A stretch of DNA of 64,000 nt from Pantoea sp. WMus005 (GCF_013415305.1 NZ_JACBXU010000004.1:372001-436000); one strand, 5' to 3'; counted from the stretch's first letter, positions 41,054 through 53,986 are shown. Translations and numbers: made by a program. Notes: a model not told the origin generated them from the sequence alone.

Positions 41054-44000
41054 TCACTTGTTGACTGTTTCACGTGGTTTACGCAGCACTTCATTGATTT
41101 CCGGTTTATCCAGCGGGCCACTGATGTGATAACGCAGCAGCGATATCCTGTTCCACAGGGGGCTCAGAACTTTACTGGCGGCAAACACCGCCGCGCCAAT
41201 CACCGGATTAATGGCAAAGGCCGTTGCCACACCAACGGAGGCGGATATTTCAGGGGCGACCACCGCTTCCATATCGATCTGACGCTTCACCAGGTCGAGA
41301 TTCCCCTGCATCGCGATGTCCGCTTCCAGCCCATCCACCAGCAGGTTGTCGGTGCGCATCATGCCGTTTTCGATCCAGGCGGTGCCGTTAATCGAATCGA
41401 AATAGAACGAGTTGGTGAAGGTGTCGCTGAAGTCGAAGCGCAGCTTGCGCAGCAGCGCATCAAAGCTTACCAGCCGCAGGATTTTCCCCGCCGTACCGGT
41501 ATTTACATCCGCAATCTGGCCTTTGCCAAAGTGGGTCTTCAGGGTGCCGCTCAGCGTCTCTGCCGAAGGCTGCCAGGGCGCAGAGCGCCAGTGCAGGTCG
41601 TAAGCAATATCAAATGGCGCATCGCGCAGCGGCGTGTTGACGCCAAACCAGTTGGTCGCGTTATTGATATTCGGCCCCTTAAGCGTGCCCTTCAGCGAGG
41701 TGCGCTGATCTTCAGGACGATTGATCCACTCACCGTTGATTTTCAGCTGCGAACTGCCGGTATCCACTTTTCCGTTAGTAAGCGCTAACGTATCTCCTTT
41801 AGGTTGCAGCGTAGCGGATACCTGACCATATTTCTGCCCCAGCACCCAGCACTCTTTGCAGCGCAACTGCAGGGCGGGCCACTGGCTGAAATTAATGCTG
41901 GTGGCTTGCTGAGGAGGCGCTTTGCCGCCTTTTCCTGCATCGTTATCCCACTGCGGATTGTAGTAGAGGTAATCCAGGTTCACCTGCCAGGGCGCTTTAG
42001 GTGCCATTGCCAGCGCACCACGCAGCTCTTTCGCATTGACGCTGACCTGCCCGTTGCCGCCTGAACTCTGAGCCAGTGTTGCTTCAACCTCATGCCATTG
42101 CTGTCCGGCCAGCGTGACTGCCGGGCTGCGAAGAGTGATGTTACCCGGCAGCGTGACGCCACCGGTCTTGAAATCACTGCCGCCGCCTGACTCCTGCGCC
42201 CCTGCAGAGCCTCCGGCAGCCATCATCGCCACCCAGGCCTCGCCATCCAGCGCAGGCAGGTTCAACACCATGCCGGGATGGTCGGGCAGAGCAGGCGTTT
42301 TCCGTACATCATTCAGCCAGATGCCACGGTCAACACGCAACTCAGGCTCAAGCAACCAGCGACTGTTAAACCGATGATTTGCATCGACGCTGCCACTGAG
42401 ATCGAAATGGGTCAGGTCGCCGCTGGCCTGAATAGCGACCGGCATTGCCTCACCGGCTTTCTTATCGAGCGGTGCAGGTAAGTGACTACTTACTTCTTTA
42501 GCATTGCCGTTCAGCGTCACGTCATAACGCGCCCCGCCATGATGGGGCAAGGTGATATTCACGTCGCCCTGCCAGGGGAGATGTCCGCTCAGCTGCTTAC
42601 TGACAGCGGCCGGGATCTCGCTGATTTTAGCGGGTTGCCAGTCGCCCTGAAGTTTGACGTTCACGCCAAAGTCGTCCGGGTTCTCTTTGGTGCTGAAACG
42701 GACACCCATCGGCTGACCAAACCAGTTTGCCCGCAGATCCTCACTGGCCAGATTGCCGTTATCGTAACGGAAGCGGCCTGAAAGGTTATTGATCGTGGTT
42801 TTTAACGGTTTGATAAACAGAGAATTATTGTTCAAATCAACATTGCCACGGGCATGTACCTGCTGGCCATCCAGCGGAATATCCAGGTTCAGGTGACCAC
42901 CGACGCGGCCTTTAATTTCCAGTTGCTCCAGCGCAGCACCCAATGAAGGTTTTAGCGGCGTCTGATCGAAATAGTCAGCGATCTGCTGGCCTTCACCACT
43001 GATATCCCCATCAATAATCAGTTTTTCTTTCAGATAGTCGGGAATCACCGCGGTAACGTTGCGCGCGTCTACCTCGCCCAGTTGGGCCACCGGCGCTTTC
43101 ATCCACAGACCGTCGTTCAGGAAATTGAGGTCGATATCAAGATTGCTTAACGCTGGCCATTTGGGCTGAAATGCATAGGTCGCCTGACGAAGCGGCACCC
43201 AGACCTGGAACATGCCATCATTGTGCTTGAACGGGAACAGCGCCGGGTTACCGGCAAACAGCAGCGTGGCGTTGTCCACCTTGCCGCCCTTCACTGCCCC
43301 ACTCAGATAATGCGTCAGACTGTTACCCAGCAGTGGCACCGGGAAGTAGCGCCAGGCATCGCCCGCATCGGTCAGCCGGATACCGGCCAGAATATCCAGA
43401 CGAGGCTCACCGCCACTATTCTGCTGGTAGCTGAAGTCGCCGCGCGCCCAGAGCGACCGCGCTTCAAGGTCAAGATTTTCGCCTGCCAGCGTGAGACCAT
43501 GTTCATCATTCAGCCAGCGCACTGCACCGGTCACCCGCTTAATCTCTAATGGGGCCTGGAACATATCGCCATAGGGAACGGTCGCCGCACCCATATCCAC
43601 TGTGACCTGACCATTGCTCAGGCTACCGCGCGCTTCGCCGCTTAAATGGCTGATACCCGGCAACAGTTTCCAGTGTTGCCAGCTGAAATCACGCCACTTC
43701 ACCTGAACGCGGGTTTTTTCAGGCTGCTGTAACGGAATATCCAGCGCCAGGCCATCAATAGTGCCTTGTGGCTGCAGCGTCTGCCAGTTTTCAAACAGCG
43801 CCGGAGAGAGCGGCGCAAACAGCGGAATGATGGGCGCAATATGACCCAATACCAGCTGTGTAGCGCGAACCCGGACTTCCTGCTGACCATCCGGCCCCAG
43901 CATCTGCTTATCTTCAGGACGCCATAACAAAGAGAAGTGGCCGGCGGGCCAGGACTGGCCGTCGGTGCTGAGCCGGGTCTGCGGCACATTGACCACCCAG

Positions 44001-44884
44001 CCATTCTGAAAACGTGAGAGGTGCGCGGTCAGCCCATCGACCTCAATGTGGTGTCGTCCGGTTTCGCCCTGCCAGCTGGCTCCGCCTTTACGCAGCAGCA
44101 GGTCTCCGGCATAGATGTCACCATCGCGCAGGTTGACCCAGGCTGCCAGGCTGAAGCGGGCGCTGTCCAGCCGGGTATTATCGCGCACCCAGCGGCCCAG
44201 CCACGGACGCATATCGACATCGTCGGCCTGCATCCAGATACGACCATCATTGAGTAAACCGTTGCTGTCGTTGAGATCGAGTCTTACCTGCACCACGCCA
44301 TGCTGGCCGGTAAAGCTCGACAGACTGACTTCGCCTTCGGCCCGGTGGCGATTATTTTCATTGACCCAGGTGAGTCGCGGGATCGCCAGCTCAGCATGCT
44401 GGCCGGATGGGGTGCGGAAACGGATAGTGCTGTCACGCAGGTCGAAGTGGTCAAACTGCCGCAGGAAGAGTTCGTTAATCTGTGCCGGACGGAAGCTGTT
44501 TTTCTCTTTGTCGTTGTCGAGTAAGGGACGATTGGTGTCGAGATGCAACTGCCAGAAGGTCAGGTCGCGGAACTGCCAGCGCCAGTGCAGCAGGGATTGC
44601 CAGACGTCGAGCGCCAGATTGATGCGGTTAATCGTGAGTTTGCCGTTCTCATGCAGATCGACGCTAAGATCGCGAACCTGCAGGGTTGGGCCAAAATTCT
44701 CCCATTTTCCCTCTAACTGACTGGCGTTAACCGGCACTCCCGTGCTGTCGGAGATGAATTGCAGAAGGTTGCTGCGATAGCTGTCGAGATGCGGCATCAC
44801 CAGACGCAATCCGCTGACCAGCAGCGCGACAATCACAATGATTGCCGCGACCAGCAGTAACAAAATCCTCGGCAACTGCCTCAC
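41054..44884 (-). CDS. yhdP: AsmA-like phospholipid transport protein YhdP
   Basis: YhdP is one of the AsmA-like proteins (with TamB and YdbH) that carry phospholipids across the periplasm to the outer membrane. The 1276-residue protein (E. coli about 1266) has an N-terminal membrane anchor (LLLLVAAIIVIVALLVSGL), a very long beta-rich body that forms a hydrophobic groove, and a conserved DUF3971/AsmA C-terminal portion with the segment GTAWIENGMMRTDNLLVDGL. It lies between rng and tldD as in E. coli. Confidence 0.96.
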   Translation of the reverse strand: MRQLPRILLLLVAAIIVIVALLVSGLRLVMPHLDSYRSNLLQFISDSTGVPVNASQLEGKWENFGPTLQVRDLSVDLHENGKLTINRINLALDVWQSLLHWRWQFRDLTFWQLHLDTNRPLLDNDKEKNSFRPAQINELFLRQFDHFDLRDSTIRFRTPSGQHAELAIPRLTWVNENNRHRAEGEVSLSSFTGQHGVVQVRLDLNDSNGLLNDGRIWMQADDVDMRPWLGRWVRDNTRLDSARFSLAAWVNLRDGDIYAGDLLLRKGGASWQGETGRHHIEVDGLTAHLSRFQNGWVVNVPQTRLSTDGQSWPAGHFSLLWRPEDKQMLGPDGQQEVRVRATQLVLGHIAPIIPLFAPLSPALFENWQTLQPQGTIDGLALDIPLQQPEKTRVQVKWRDFSWQHWKLLPGISHLSGEARGSLSNGQVTVDMGAATVPYGDMFQAPLEIKRVTGAVRWLNDEHGLTLAGENLDLEARSLWARGDFSYQQNSGGEPRLDILAGIRLTDAGDAWRYFPVPLLGNSLTHYLSGAVKGGKVDNATLLFAGNPALFPFKHNDGMFQVWVPLRQATYAFQPKWPALSNLDIDLNFLNDGLWMKAPVAQLGEVDARNVTAVIPDYLKEKLIIDGDISGEGQQIADYFDQTPLKPSLGAALEQLEIKGRVGGHLNLDIPLDGQQVHARGNVDLNNNSLFIKPLKTTINNLSGRFRYDNGNLASEDLRANWFGQPMGVRFSTKENPDDFGVNVKLQGDWQPAKISEIPAAVSKQLSGHLPWQGDVNITLPHHGGARYDVTLNGNAKEVSSHLPAPLDKKAGEAMPVAIQASGDLTHFDLSGSVDANHRFNSRWLLEPELRVDRGIWLNDVRKTPALPDHPGMVLNLPALDGEAWVAMMAAGGSAGAQESGGGSDFKTGGVTLPGNITLRSPAVTLAGQQWHEVEATLAQSSGGNGQVSVNAKELRGALAMAPKAPWQVNLDYLYYNPQWDNDAGKGGKAPPQQATSINFSQWPALQLRCKECWVLGQKYGQVSATLQPKGDTLALTNGKVDTGSSQLKINGEWINRPEDQRTSLKGTLKGPNINNATNWFGVNTPLRDAPFDIAYDLHWRSAPWQPSAETLSGTLKTHFGKGQIADVNTGTAGKILRLVSFDALLRKLRFDFSDTFTNSFYFDSINGTAWIENGMMRTDNLLVDGLEADIAMQGNLDLVKRQIDMEAVVAPEISASVGVATAFAINPVIGAAVFAASKVLSPLWNRISLLRYHISGPLDKPEINEVLRKPRETVNK

Positions 44885-45031
44885 TCACGCCTCTCCTTGT
44901 GTTCCGTAAACGACGGATAGTTGGTTCTTATACCCGACCGTCTTCAGATAAAAGCGTTAAAACGCGCATTTTATCCCAAACAAGGGCGATTTTTCAGCCC
45001 GATATCCGAAGAAACCGGTGTCGGGCTGGCG

Positions 45032-46501
45032 TTACATCATCACCACGTCGAATTGCTCCTGAGTGTAGAGCGCTTCGACATGAACTTTAACCTGTTTGCC
45101 GACAAAGATTTCCACTTCAGCCAGTGCATGAGACTCGTCGGTTTTTAACGCCTCACCGACTGTCGGTGAAACATAGACCAGAAAACGGTCAGAATCATAG
45201 GCGTGGTGAACCCGGACAATCTCGCGCATGATTTCATAGCAGACTGTTTCAACCGTTTTCAGCGTGCCGCGCCCTTTGCAGACCGGGCAATCCTGGCACA
45301 GTACGTGCTCAATGCTTTCACGGGTACGCTTACGCGTCATCTCCACCAGACCCAGCGCCGAGAAACCATTAATACCGGTTTTGACCCGATCTTTACTGAG
45401 CGCGCTTTCCAGCGAATGCAGTACACGACGCCGATGGTCTTCATTGCTCATGTCAATGAAGTCGATAATAATGATGCCCCCCAGATTACGCAGTCGCAGC
45501 TGACGCGCGATCGCCTGAGTGGCCTCAACATTGGTATTAAAGATCGTTTCATCCAGATTGCGATGGCCGACAAACGCACCGGTGTTGATATCAATGGTCG
45601 TCATCGCTTCGGTCTGGTCGATGATCAGATATCCGCCTGACTTTAGTTCAACTTTGCGATCCAGCGAACGCTGAATCTCGTTTTCGACGTCAAACAGGTC
45701 GAAAATAGGCTGTTTACCGTTGTAGAGCTCCAGCTTATCGGCCATCTCCGGGATATATTCACCGGTAAATTCCACCAGCATGTCGCAGGTCAGACGCGAG
45801 TCGACCCGGATGCGATCCAGCGCGGCACCTGCAAAATCACGCAGAATACGCTGGGCCAGTGCCAGCTCGCCGTAGAGCAGGCAGCGGGTCTGGTTGCGCT
45901 TTTTACGCTCGCTGACTTTGGTCCAGAGACGTTTGAGAAAAGCGGCGTCCTGCGCCAGCTCCTCTTCTCCAATTCCCTCTGCGGCGGTGCGGATGATAAA
46001 GCCGCCGAGGTCGTCGCAGTAATCAGCCACCACGGCTTTAAGCCGATCGCGCTCTTTCTCACTCTCAATACGCTGAGAAACACCGACATGCGATGCGCCC
46101 GGCATAAAGACCAGGTAACGCGAAGGCAGGGTAATGTCTGTGGTCAGCCGGGCACCTTTAGTGCCCAGCGGATCTTTGACAACCTGAACGACCAGATCCT
46201 GTCCCTGACGTACCAGCTCAGCGATATCACGCACGATGAAGTTTTTCTTTTCGTCACCCGCTACACATTCAGTATGCGGCATGATGTCAGAGGCGTGCAG
46301 AAAGGCTGCTTTTTCCAGACCGATATCGACAAAGGCGGCCTGCATGCCGGGCAGAACACGACTTACGCGTCCTTTGTAAATATTGCCAACAATACCGCGC
46401 CGCGCTTCACGCTCAATATGTATTTCCTGAAGGATGCCGCCGTCGATATAGGCAACACGTGTTTCAGAAGGCGTGACATTAACCAGTAATTCAGCCGTCA
46501 T
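45032..46501 (-). CDS. rng: Ribonuclease G
   Basis: RNase G is the RNase E paralogue that matures the 5' end of 16S rRNA and cuts some messages. The 489 residues equal E. coli. It has an S1 domain (about 38-128), an RNase H-like region, the DNase I-like catalytic part with acidic residues in [11 protein letters not shown] and IIDFIDM, and the zinc-link CQDCPVCKG near 405. AAGAGG precedes the ATG, which overlaps the yhdE stop by 11 bases. Confidence 0.97.
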   Translation of the reverse strand: MTAELLVNVTPSETRVAYIDGGILQEIHIEREARRGIVGNIYKGRVSRVLPGMQAAFVDIGLEKAAFLHASDIMPHTECVAGDEKKNFIVRDIAELVRQGQDLVVQVVKDPLGTKGARLTTDITLPSRYLVFMPGASHVGVSQRIESEKERDRLKAVVADYCDDLGGFIIRTAAEGIGEEELAQDAAFLKRLWTKVSERKKRNQTRCLLYGELALAQRILRDFAGAALDRIRVDSRLTCDMLVEFTGEYIPEMADKLELYNGKQPIFDLFDVENEIQRSLDRKVELKSGGYLIIDQTEAMTTIDINTGAFVGHRNLDETIFNTNVEATQAIARQLRLRNLGGIIIIDFIDMSNEDHRRRVLHSLESALSKDRVKTGINGFSALGLVEMTRKRTRESIEHVLCQDCPVCKGRGTLKTVETVCYEIMREIVRVHHAYDSDRFLVYVSPTVGEALKTDESHALAEVEIFVGKQVKVHVEALYTQEQFDVVMM

Positions 46502-47084
46502 GTTGACCTCTTACAGCACGCAGTGACTGGAAATGGCTGATCAGCTCCGCTGTCTCAACCAGAGGTAATCCGACCACTGCATGGTAGCTTCCATTAATTT
46601 TGCGGACAAAGTTTCCTCCCCTGCCCTGAATACCGTATGCACCCGCTTTATCCATCGGTTCGCCGGTAGCGATATAGTCGTCGATGTCGGTCTGAGTTAA
46701 GGTGCGGAATGTCACATCAGTGGTCACGACGCAATCCAGCGCCTGCTGGCTGTCGGCCAGCGCCACTGCCGTCATCACCTGATGCGTATGACCGGAAAGT
46801 TTACGCAGCATCGCGTGGGCGTGGGCGTTATCACGCGGTTTTTCCAGCACTTCGCCATTCAGCACCACAATGGTATCCGCGCCCAGCACCGGCAGATCCT
46901 GCGCGGCCAGTCTGACACCCGCCTGCGCTTTGTCATTCGCCAGACGGCGGACATAGTTCTCCGCCGCTTCATTTGGCTGACGTTGCTCTTCCACGTCAGT
47001 CACGATGCGCTCAAAGGTCAGGCCAAGTTGAGTTAACAGCTCACGACGACGCGGTGAACCGGAAGCAAGATAGAGGGTTACCAT
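46491..47084 (-). CDS. yhdE: Maf-family dTTP/UTP pyrophosphatase YhdE
   Basis: Maf proteins hydrolyse non-canonical or pyrimidine nucleoside triphosphates. The 197-residue product has the N-terminal [19 protein letters not shown] motif, [16 protein letters not shown] and the C-terminal [26 protein letters not shown] block typical of the YhdE subgroup. It sits eight bases after mreD and overlaps rng by 11 bases, as in the conserved mre-yhdE-rng cluster. Confidence 0.96.
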   Translation of the reverse strand: MVTLYLASGSPRRRELLTQLGLTFERIVTDVEEQRQPNEAAENYVRRLANDKAQAGVRLAAQDLPVLGADTIVVLNGEVLEKPRDNAHAHAMLRKLSGHTHQVMTAVALADSQQALDCVVTTDVTFRTLTQTDIDDYIATGEPMDKAGAYGIQGRGGNFVRKINGSYHAVVGLPLVETAELISHFQSLRAVRGQHDG

Positions 47085-47092
47085 AAATTTCC

Positions 47093-47581
47093 TTATTGAA
47101 CAGCGAACTGACGACGAATTTTTCTCATTAATAAGAATAGCCAGGGCCAGAGAATACCGTCGACGACACTACTCCAGAAAATTTCAGGTCGGAAAGAAAC
47201 ATTGATTACCAGGAATTCTGCCCAGAAGACAATCACATCCATCGCCAGTGACAGCACCATAACCATTAACGCTTGCTGCCACAACGCTAAGTTGCGGAAT
47301 AACTGGAACTTAAAGGCAATCAGGTAGGCGATAATACTGAGCGCCAGCGCACGTACACCGAGTGTGGACCCGGCGATCAGATCCATGATGGCACCCAGGA
47401 CGAATCCGGTACCGACATTCACCCGATGTGGCAGTGCGAGCACCCAATAGATGAGGATCAACAGCAGCCATGAGGGCCGGAACATATAAATTTCTTCCGG
47501 CCAGGGCATGATCTGCAGGACTAACGCAACCAGGAAAGAGAGCCAGATGACCCAACGTCCCTGGCTACGATATCGACTCAA
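47093..47581 (-). CDS. mreD: Rod-shape-determining protein MreD
   Basis: MreD is a membrane part of the elongasome that works with MreB, MreC, RodA and PBP2. The 162-residue protein has about five hydrophobic segments and aligns closely with E. coli MreD ([14 protein letters not shown]). The start is TTG, which overlaps the mreC stop as TTGA, so translation is coupled to mreC. Confidence 0.95.
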   Translation of the reverse strand: MSRYRSQGRWVIWLSFLVALVLQIMPWPEEIYMFRPSWLLLILIYWVLALPHRVNVGTGFVLGAIMDLIAGSTLGVRALALSIIAYLIAFKFQLFRNLALWQQALMVMVLSLAMDVIVFWAEFLVINVSFRPEIFWSSVVDGILWPWLFLLMRKIRRQFAVQ

Positions 47582-48600
47582 GGCTGGCCCCCGCGTGAAC
47601 GCGAGGTGCTGCTCTGTCCGCTGCTGCTACTGGCTGACGGCGCAGGGGGTCCCATCTGAGCGGCAGGCGCTGGCGGGCCCATTTCACCGGCAGGCGGTAA
47701 GACCTGCGGCATCATTTGCATCAGACGCTCATTCGCGACGCGATGAACTTCATCCTGCGGCAGTGGCATATCGCCATTACGATCGGCCCCCCACAGCAAC
47801 AGCAGGTACCGCAGACGCTGCAGACCAGCGGTAGGATGCGCCTGAATCACCGTATAAGCACGCTGAGTATCCACTTTCACAGAGGAGACCACGCCCACCG
47901 GATAACCTTCAGGGAAACGCCCTCCAATACCAGAAGTCACCAGCACATCGCCGACACGAATGTCTGTATTACCCGGCAGATGCTCAAGCTGGAGATCTTC
48001 AGTACAGCCGTTACCGGCGGCAATCACACGAATGTCATTACGCAGCACCTGAATCGGCAGGGCATGAGACGCATCACAGATTAGCAGAACGCGGCTGGTG
48101 AGTTGCCCGACGGCGATGACCTGACCCACTACGCCCTTATCACTGATGACCGGCTGACCTTCATAGACACCGTTAACGCTGCCCTTGTCGATCACAACCT
48201 GGTCGGTATAAGGATCGGTGCCGGTGGAGATCACCTGTGTCACCATCTTTTGCTCATCCTGACGCAGCGGTGAACCCAGCAGTTCACGCAGACGTGCGTT
48301 TTCCTGCTTATATTGCCCCAGCATTAGCAGGTTACTGTTTTTCAGGAAGAGTTCACGACGTAACGCTTTGTTTTCCTGCTCCAGTTGCTGACGTGATGCC
48401 AGCGACTCAGACACGCCATCCAGCAGCTGACGTGGCCCATTGGCCAGGAAGTAAAACGGACTGACCGACGTATCCAGATAGTTGCGTATTTGGGTAAAAG
48501 AACCCACACGACTGTCGGCAATGATGATGGCAATCGCCACAATGACCGCCAAAAAAAGACGCAACTGCAGGGAAGGCCCCCTGCTAAAAATCGGCTTCAT
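47578..48600 (-). CDS. mreC: Rod-shape-determining protein MreC
   Basis: MreC is the periplasmic scaffold of the elongasome. The 340-residue protein has one N-terminal membrane anchor ([17 protein letters not shown]), a coiled coil (about 70-110) and a double beta-barrel domain with DKGVVGQV and [12 protein letters not shown]. The last 50 residues are rich in Pro, Ala, Gly and Ser. [16 protein letters not shown] aligns with E. coli, so the start at 48600 is preferred over an upstream extension of 24 residues. Confidence 0.96.
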   Translation of the reverse strand: MKPIFSRGPSLQLRLFLAVIVAIAIIIADSRVGSFTQIRNYLDTSVSPFYFLANGPRQLLDGVSESLASRQQLEQENKALRRELFLKNSNLLMLGQYKQENARLRELLGSPLRQDEQKMVTQVISTGTDPYTDQVVIDKGSVNGVYEGQPVISDKGVVGQVIAVGQLTSRVLLICDASHALPIQVLRNDIRVIAAGNGCTEDLQLEHLPGNTDIRVGDVLVTSGIGGRFPEGYPVGVVSSVKVDTQRAYTVIQAHPTAGLQRLRYLLLLWGADRNGDMPLPQDEVHRVANERLMQMMPQVLPPAGEMGPPAPAAQMGPPAPSASSSSGQSSTSRSRGGQP

Positions 48601-48747
48601 ATAATCTGCGTGATCCTCGACAACAGGAGAGGAAGCGACGGTAAAAACCGTGCTTCCCTGGGCTGAACGCACTGTACCGGCACAGATATCGCCGGTTCAC
48701 ATGCCGCTCCCTCGCATGATCATTGCGTTCTCAGCCGGTTGAGGCAA

Positions 48748-49791
<1,044 letters not shown>

Positions 49792-50101
49792 CTAAGGGAT
49801 AATCCTGCAAGCTGGGGGCGGAAAATAAAATCCGCTTACTTTACCAACCACACGAAGCTGCCACAAGGCGCAAAAACGTTCTGCTTCGGTGAAAAAAGAG
49901 GCCTGATTGCGTTTAAGTCATCTGAACCAGCGATCCACAACGGCAGAATGGCGACCAGACGCCATCAGCACTGCATTTCAGGCGATTTCCCTTCGTCCTG
50001 CCCGACATAAAATCTAACATTTCCGGCAGCAGTGTCAGGGGTACAGATGCGGCTAAACATTAAAAAAAACCGCAAATTTCTGTCAGTCCGACGTAAATTC
50101 A
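49792..50101. promoter_or_regulatory. mreB upstream region, no gene seen
   Basis: This 310-base gap separates csrD and mreB on the same strand and should hold the mreB promoter(s). A run of eight T residues on the minus strand (around 50064-50071) may mark the end of the csrD transcript, but I cannot draw a convincing stem before it. No ORF with a good start is present. Confidence 0.4.
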
Positions 50102-52051
50102 TTAAATACGGTAACGTTGAGAATACTTCTTCACGCTACTGTTAACCGGAAGCGAAGGCGCAAAAAAGTCGCCCTGCCCGCCTGCAACACCCAGCGCGAC
50201 TAATGTCTGCCACTCCGCTTTTGTGCGTACTCCGGTAGCAAACACCTGAATGCCTGTACACTTACAGACTTCCAGCAGACTCTGCACGAACAGCTGATTT
50301 TCAGTCCGGCGCTCAATGTTGCGCACCAGACCGGCATCAAGTTTGATCAGTTCCAGCGGTAGCTGCCGTATATAGGCGCTGCTGACCACGGTCAGACCTG
50401 CCTGATTTACCGCCACCCGACAGCCAAACGCTTTAAGTGCGCGGAATACTGGCGCTAAACGGTTGATGTGTTGACAAACATCTGCCTCGGCAAGTTCAAA
50501 TAAAAATCGTTTTCTTTGTGATTTAGGGCACTGCAGCAACATGTTCTGCAGCCAGAGTACAAATGAACGGTGCAGCAGCGAGTTTATCGTCACCGGGATT
50601 ACCAGCGTCTCTTCAGGCCAGAGTTCAGAGAGTGCCGCAATGCGAGTCATGAGCTGGCGGTCCCAGGCATCGGCCATACCGAGCTGCTGAACCAGCGGCA
50701 TATATTCAGCAGCGAGCACTTCTTTATCGCCATCAAAGATGCGGGTCAGCATCACCCGATGCTGAACTTTACCTTCAATATTAACAGCAGGTTTATGGTA
50801 GAGCCGTGGACCGCCCCGGCTAAGCGTGTTCTCAAGCAGGGTTCGCCAGCGCACACTTCCCCGTCCGGCATCCTGAGGATTTCCGGCACCATTGGTCCAG
50901 TTGTTGCCACCCAGCAGTGCAGCACGTCGCGTGGCCATTTCGGCATTTTCCATCACCTGCGGTACGGTCTGTCCGCTGTGCCAGGCACTGATACCGATAT
51001 GGATCAGATCATCGCGATTCACCATGCGCATCGGTGGCAGAGAATCGACGGCATTAATCAGCTGATCGGCGATGCTGTTAGCCTCTTTGAGGCTGCGATG
51101 CGGCAGCAACACAGTAAAATCACTACGGAAATAGCGTGCCAGTAAGGCGCCGGGATAGCGCAGCACAAAGGTGGAGAGCATGTTGACGAAATTAAACAGG
51201 TATTCCTCCACCAGCCCTGGCTCCAGCGAATCCTTCAGCGTGTCCAGATCGGGCAGGCGCACCATCATCACCACACCGTGAGTGCCGACATCCTCCTGAT
51301 CCTCCAGCAGGGTGGCGAGTTGGTTATCAAAGAAGAGCCGGTTATTGAGTCCGGTGCGGCCATCCTGCGCGGCAAAGGTACGGATCAGCGTGTCGATACG
51401 CAGACGCTGTTCGCCCGCTTCCTGCAAATCCGACAGCAGGACATCCATCGCGCGGCTCGCCCTGGGTGGCCACTCATCCACACCCCGTTTCGGTACGACC
51501 CCGCGCTCCCCGTTGATAACCGCCTCTGCCCGCACCTCAAGATGCTCCATGCCACGCCATTGACGACTGAGCCAGTGATGCATCATCAGCAGCACCAGAC
51601 TCATCACCAGCATGACGGTAAACAGGATACCCAGCGTATAGGTTCCGGTGATAGAACGCAGCCAGGTTTTGGCAGGATCAAGAGTGACGACCCGCAGCTG
51701 CAAACCCGTCTGATGCATCAAAGGCACATCGACCTGGAGAAAACGATTGGGCTCGTCTTCCAGCATCTGATTTTCGTGTCGGGAAAGTGTGAGAAACGTT
51801 TGTTTGCCGTTGTGAAGGGAAATCTGCTCGGCATTCATTATCGGCATCATGCGTGTGAGCCAATTATGCAGCTCTGCCGGCGTCTCGGTAAACATCGCCT
51901 GATCGACCTCAGTCGCCAGCACCTGCGCCCGATGTTCAACCCGCTGATGACTGAACCAGAAAATACTGAATGCGCAGCCAGCCAGCATTAATGACATTGC
52001 CAGCAAGCTTAAAAAGGTAATAAACGCAGATAATTTTGTGGTTAATCGCAT
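50102..52051 (-). CDS. csrD: RNase E specificity factor CsrD
   Basis: CsrD promotes decay of the small RNAs CsrB and CsrC by RNase E and so tunes CsrA. The 649-residue protein (E. coli 646) has two membrane segments (about 12-34 and 135-157) flanking a periplasmic part, then GGDEF- and EAL-like domains. Both are degenerate: RSDF stands where GGDEF should be, and the EAL motif is VMLTRI, so no cyclic-di-GMP chemistry is expected. The conserved FELAEADVCQHI and TENQLFVQSL blocks match E. coli. It lies next to mreB as in E. coli. Confidence 0.96.
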   Translation of the reverse strand: MRLTTKLSAFITFLSLLAMSLMLAGCAFSIFWFSHQRVEHRAQVLATEVDQAMFTETPAELHNWLTRMMPIMNAEQISLHNGKQTFLTLSRHENQMLEDEPNRFLQVDVPLMHQTGLQLRVVTLDPAKTWLRSITGTYTLGILFTVMLVMSLVLLMMHHWLSRQWRGMEHLEVRAEAVINGERGVVPKRGVDEWPPRASRAMDVLLSDLQEAGEQRLRIDTLIRTFAAQDGRTGLNNRLFFDNQLATLLEDQEDVGTHGVVMMVRLPDLDTLKDSLEPGLVEEYLFNFVNMLSTFVLRYPGALLARYFRSDFTVLLPHRSLKEANSIADQLINAVDSLPPMRMVNRDDLIHIGISAWHSGQTVPQVMENAEMATRRAALLGGNNWTNGAGNPQDAGRGSVRWRTLLENTLSRGGPRLYHKPAVNIEGKVQHRVMLTRIFDGDKEVLAAEYMPLVQQLGMADAWDRQLMTRIAALSELWPEETLVIPVTINSLLHRSFVLWLQNMLLQCPKSQRKRFLFELAEADVCQHINRLAPVFRALKAFGCRVAVNQAGLTVVSSAYIRQLPLELIKLDAGLVRNIERRTENQLFVQSLLEVCKCTGIQVFATGVRTKAEWQTLVALGVAGGQGDFFAPSLPVNSSVKKYSQRYRI

Positions 52052-52335
52052 CCCTGTGCCTGTATTACTGCGGTGATAACCGGATCACCCAACCTTGTAC
52101 CGTCAGCCTGACGAAAACGCGAGCAAAATAGCATAATTTGCCGCTGCCGACAGTGCCCGGACGCATGAAGCCGAAGTATATCCCTGAGATATCATCACTG
52201 ACGTTGATCGCAGTACTTTTCGGTGCATTCTCATCGCACCGGTCAGCCAGGAAATTTCACATTTTCACAGCGAAACTGGCTGATATCAGCGATAGTCATC
52301 ATGCTGGATGATGACATCCTGTCTGGAGAAGCCCA

Positions 52336-53340
52336 ATGAAACGCATACCCCATCTGACTGAAGCCGACGTAACGCCGGAAAGCATCTTTAATATGAAGCG
52401 CCGCCAGGTGCTAAAAACGCTGGGACTGAGCGCTGCGGCGATGGGTATGCCGGGCGTGGCGAATGCCGATATCCTCAGCTGGTTCAAAGGCAATGACCGT
52501 CCACCTGCGCCAGCAGGCCGGGCGCTGGACTTTACCAAACCAGCGCAATATCAGGCTGATCTGACCTTAACGCCTGCGGATAAAGTCTCAGGCTATAACA
52601 ACTTCTATGAGTTCGGCCTGGATAAGGCTGATCCAGCGGCTAATGCAGGTACGCTTAAAACTGAACCCTGGAAACTGACCATTGATGGCGAAGTAGCTAA
52701 GCCCGTAACGCTGGATATGGATGACATCTTTAAACGGTTTGCGATGGAGCAGCGGATCTATCGCATGCGCTGCGTGGAAGCCTGGTCGATGGTGGTGCCC
52801 TGGATAGGCTTTGAGCTGAATAAGCTTCTTTCTCTGGCGGAACCCACCAGCAAAGCGCGCTTTGTTGCTTTCCAGACGCTGTACGACCCGGAGCAGATGC
52901 CCGGCCAGAAAGATCGCTTTATTGGCGGCGGACTCAACTATCCCTATGTAGAAGGTCTGCGGATGGATGAAGCGATGCACCCGCTGACGATACTCACTAC
53001 CGGCGTCTATGGCAAAGCGCTGCCGCCGCAGAATGGCGCGCCGATTCGTCTGACGGTGCCGTGGAAGTATGGCTTCAAAGGCATTAAGTCGATTGTCAAA
53101 ATCACGCTGACCGACAAACAGCCACCAACAACCTGGAACCAGATTGCTGCCGACGAGTATGGCTTTTATGCCAATGTGAATCCGCACGTCAATCACCCAC
53201 GCTGGTCGCAGGCGACAGAGCGGTTTATTGGCCCCGGCGGCAGTCTGAAGGTCGAGCGTCAGCCGACACTGCTGTTTAACGGCTATGCCGAACAAGTGGC
53301 GTCGCTCTACCGTGGCATGGATTTACGGGAGAATTACTAA
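52336..53340 (+). CDS. msrP: Periplasmic methionine sulfoxide reductase catalytic subunit MsrP
   Basis: MsrP is the molybdopterin enzyme that repairs oxidised methionine in periplasmic proteins. The 334 residues equal E. coli. A Tat signal ([15 protein letters not shown]) is cut after ANA at residue 44, and Cys146 in [13 protein letters not shown] is the Mo ligand (102 in mature numbering). The ribosome site GGAG is 10 bases before the ATG. In E. coli msrPQ lie elsewhere with the hprRS sensor; that two-component pair is not here. Confidence 0.96.
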   Translation: MKRIPHLTEADVTPESIFNMKRRQVLKTLGLSAAAMGMPGVANADILSWFKGNDRPPAPAGRALDFTKPAQYQADLTLTPADKVSGYNNFYEFGLDKADPAANAGTLKTEPWKLTIDGEVAKPVTLDMDDIFKRFAMEQRIYRMRCVEAWSMVVPWIGFELNKLLSLAEPTSKARFVAFQTLYDPEQMPGQKDRFIGGGLNYPYVEGLRMDEAMHPLTILTTGVYGKALPPQNGAPIRLTVPWKYGFKGIKSIVKITLTDKQPPTTWNQIAADEYGFYANVNPHVNHPRWSQATERFIGPGGSLKVERQPTLLFNGYAEQVASLYRGMDLRENY

Positions 53341-53946
53341 GTGGTCCGCCTGTCGATAAAACAGATCACATGGCTTAAGGTGATTCTGCATCTGGCGGCC
53401 CTGTTGCCGCTGGTTTATCTCGTTCTTGCGGCGATGCAGGGTGGCCTGAGTGCGGATCCGGCAAAAGATATTCAGCATTTTACCGGCCGCATGGCGCTGA
53501 AACTGCTGCTGGGGACGCTTCTGGTTTCACCGCTGGCACGCTACGGCAGGCAGCCGCTTCTCATCCGCACCCGCCGTCTGCTTGGCGTCTGGACGTTTGT
53601 CTGGGCTTCCATTCATCTGCTGAGCTATTACCTGCTGGAGCTGGGCGCTGACAACCTGCGTCTGCTGGGCAGCGAGCTACTCTCTCGTCCCTATCTGACG
53701 CTGGGAATTATCAGCTGGCTGATATTACTGGCCCTGGCGGTAACCTCGTTCCAGCGCGCTCAGCGCAAGCTCGGTAAGCGCTGGCAAACCCTGCACAACG
53801 CGGTCTATCTTGTCGCGATCCTGGTACCGATTCACTATATCTGGTCAGTGAAAATCCTGTCACCCCAGCCCCTTATCTATGCCCTGCTTGCTGCGATACT
53901 GTTAGCGTGGCGTTACAAAAAATTCCTCAAATGGTGGCCCCGCTAG
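53341..53946 (+). CDS. msrQ: Haem-binding membrane subunit MsrQ
   Basis: MsrQ is the b-type haem membrane protein that passes electrons from the quinone pool or flavin reductase to MsrP. The 201-residue protein has about five or six hydrophobic helices with conserved His in [26 protein letters not shown] and PIHYIWSVK. The start is GTG directly after the msrP stop, so translation is coupled. It is about ten residues shorter at the C-terminus than in E. coli. Confidence 0.95.
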   Translation: MVRLSIKQITWLKVILHLAALLPLVYLVLAAMQGGLSADPAKDIQHFTGRMALKLLLGTLLVSPLARYGRQPLLIRTRRLLGVWTFVWASIHLLSYYLLELGADNLRLLGSELLSRPYLTLGIISWLILLALAVTSFQRAQRKLGKRWQTLHNAVYLVAILVPIHYIWSVKILSPQPLIYALLAAILLAWRYKKFLKWWPR

Positions 53947-53986
53947 GGCTTGCCCCGTTGTTTTCCTCTGCTGTTTTCTGCTAAAA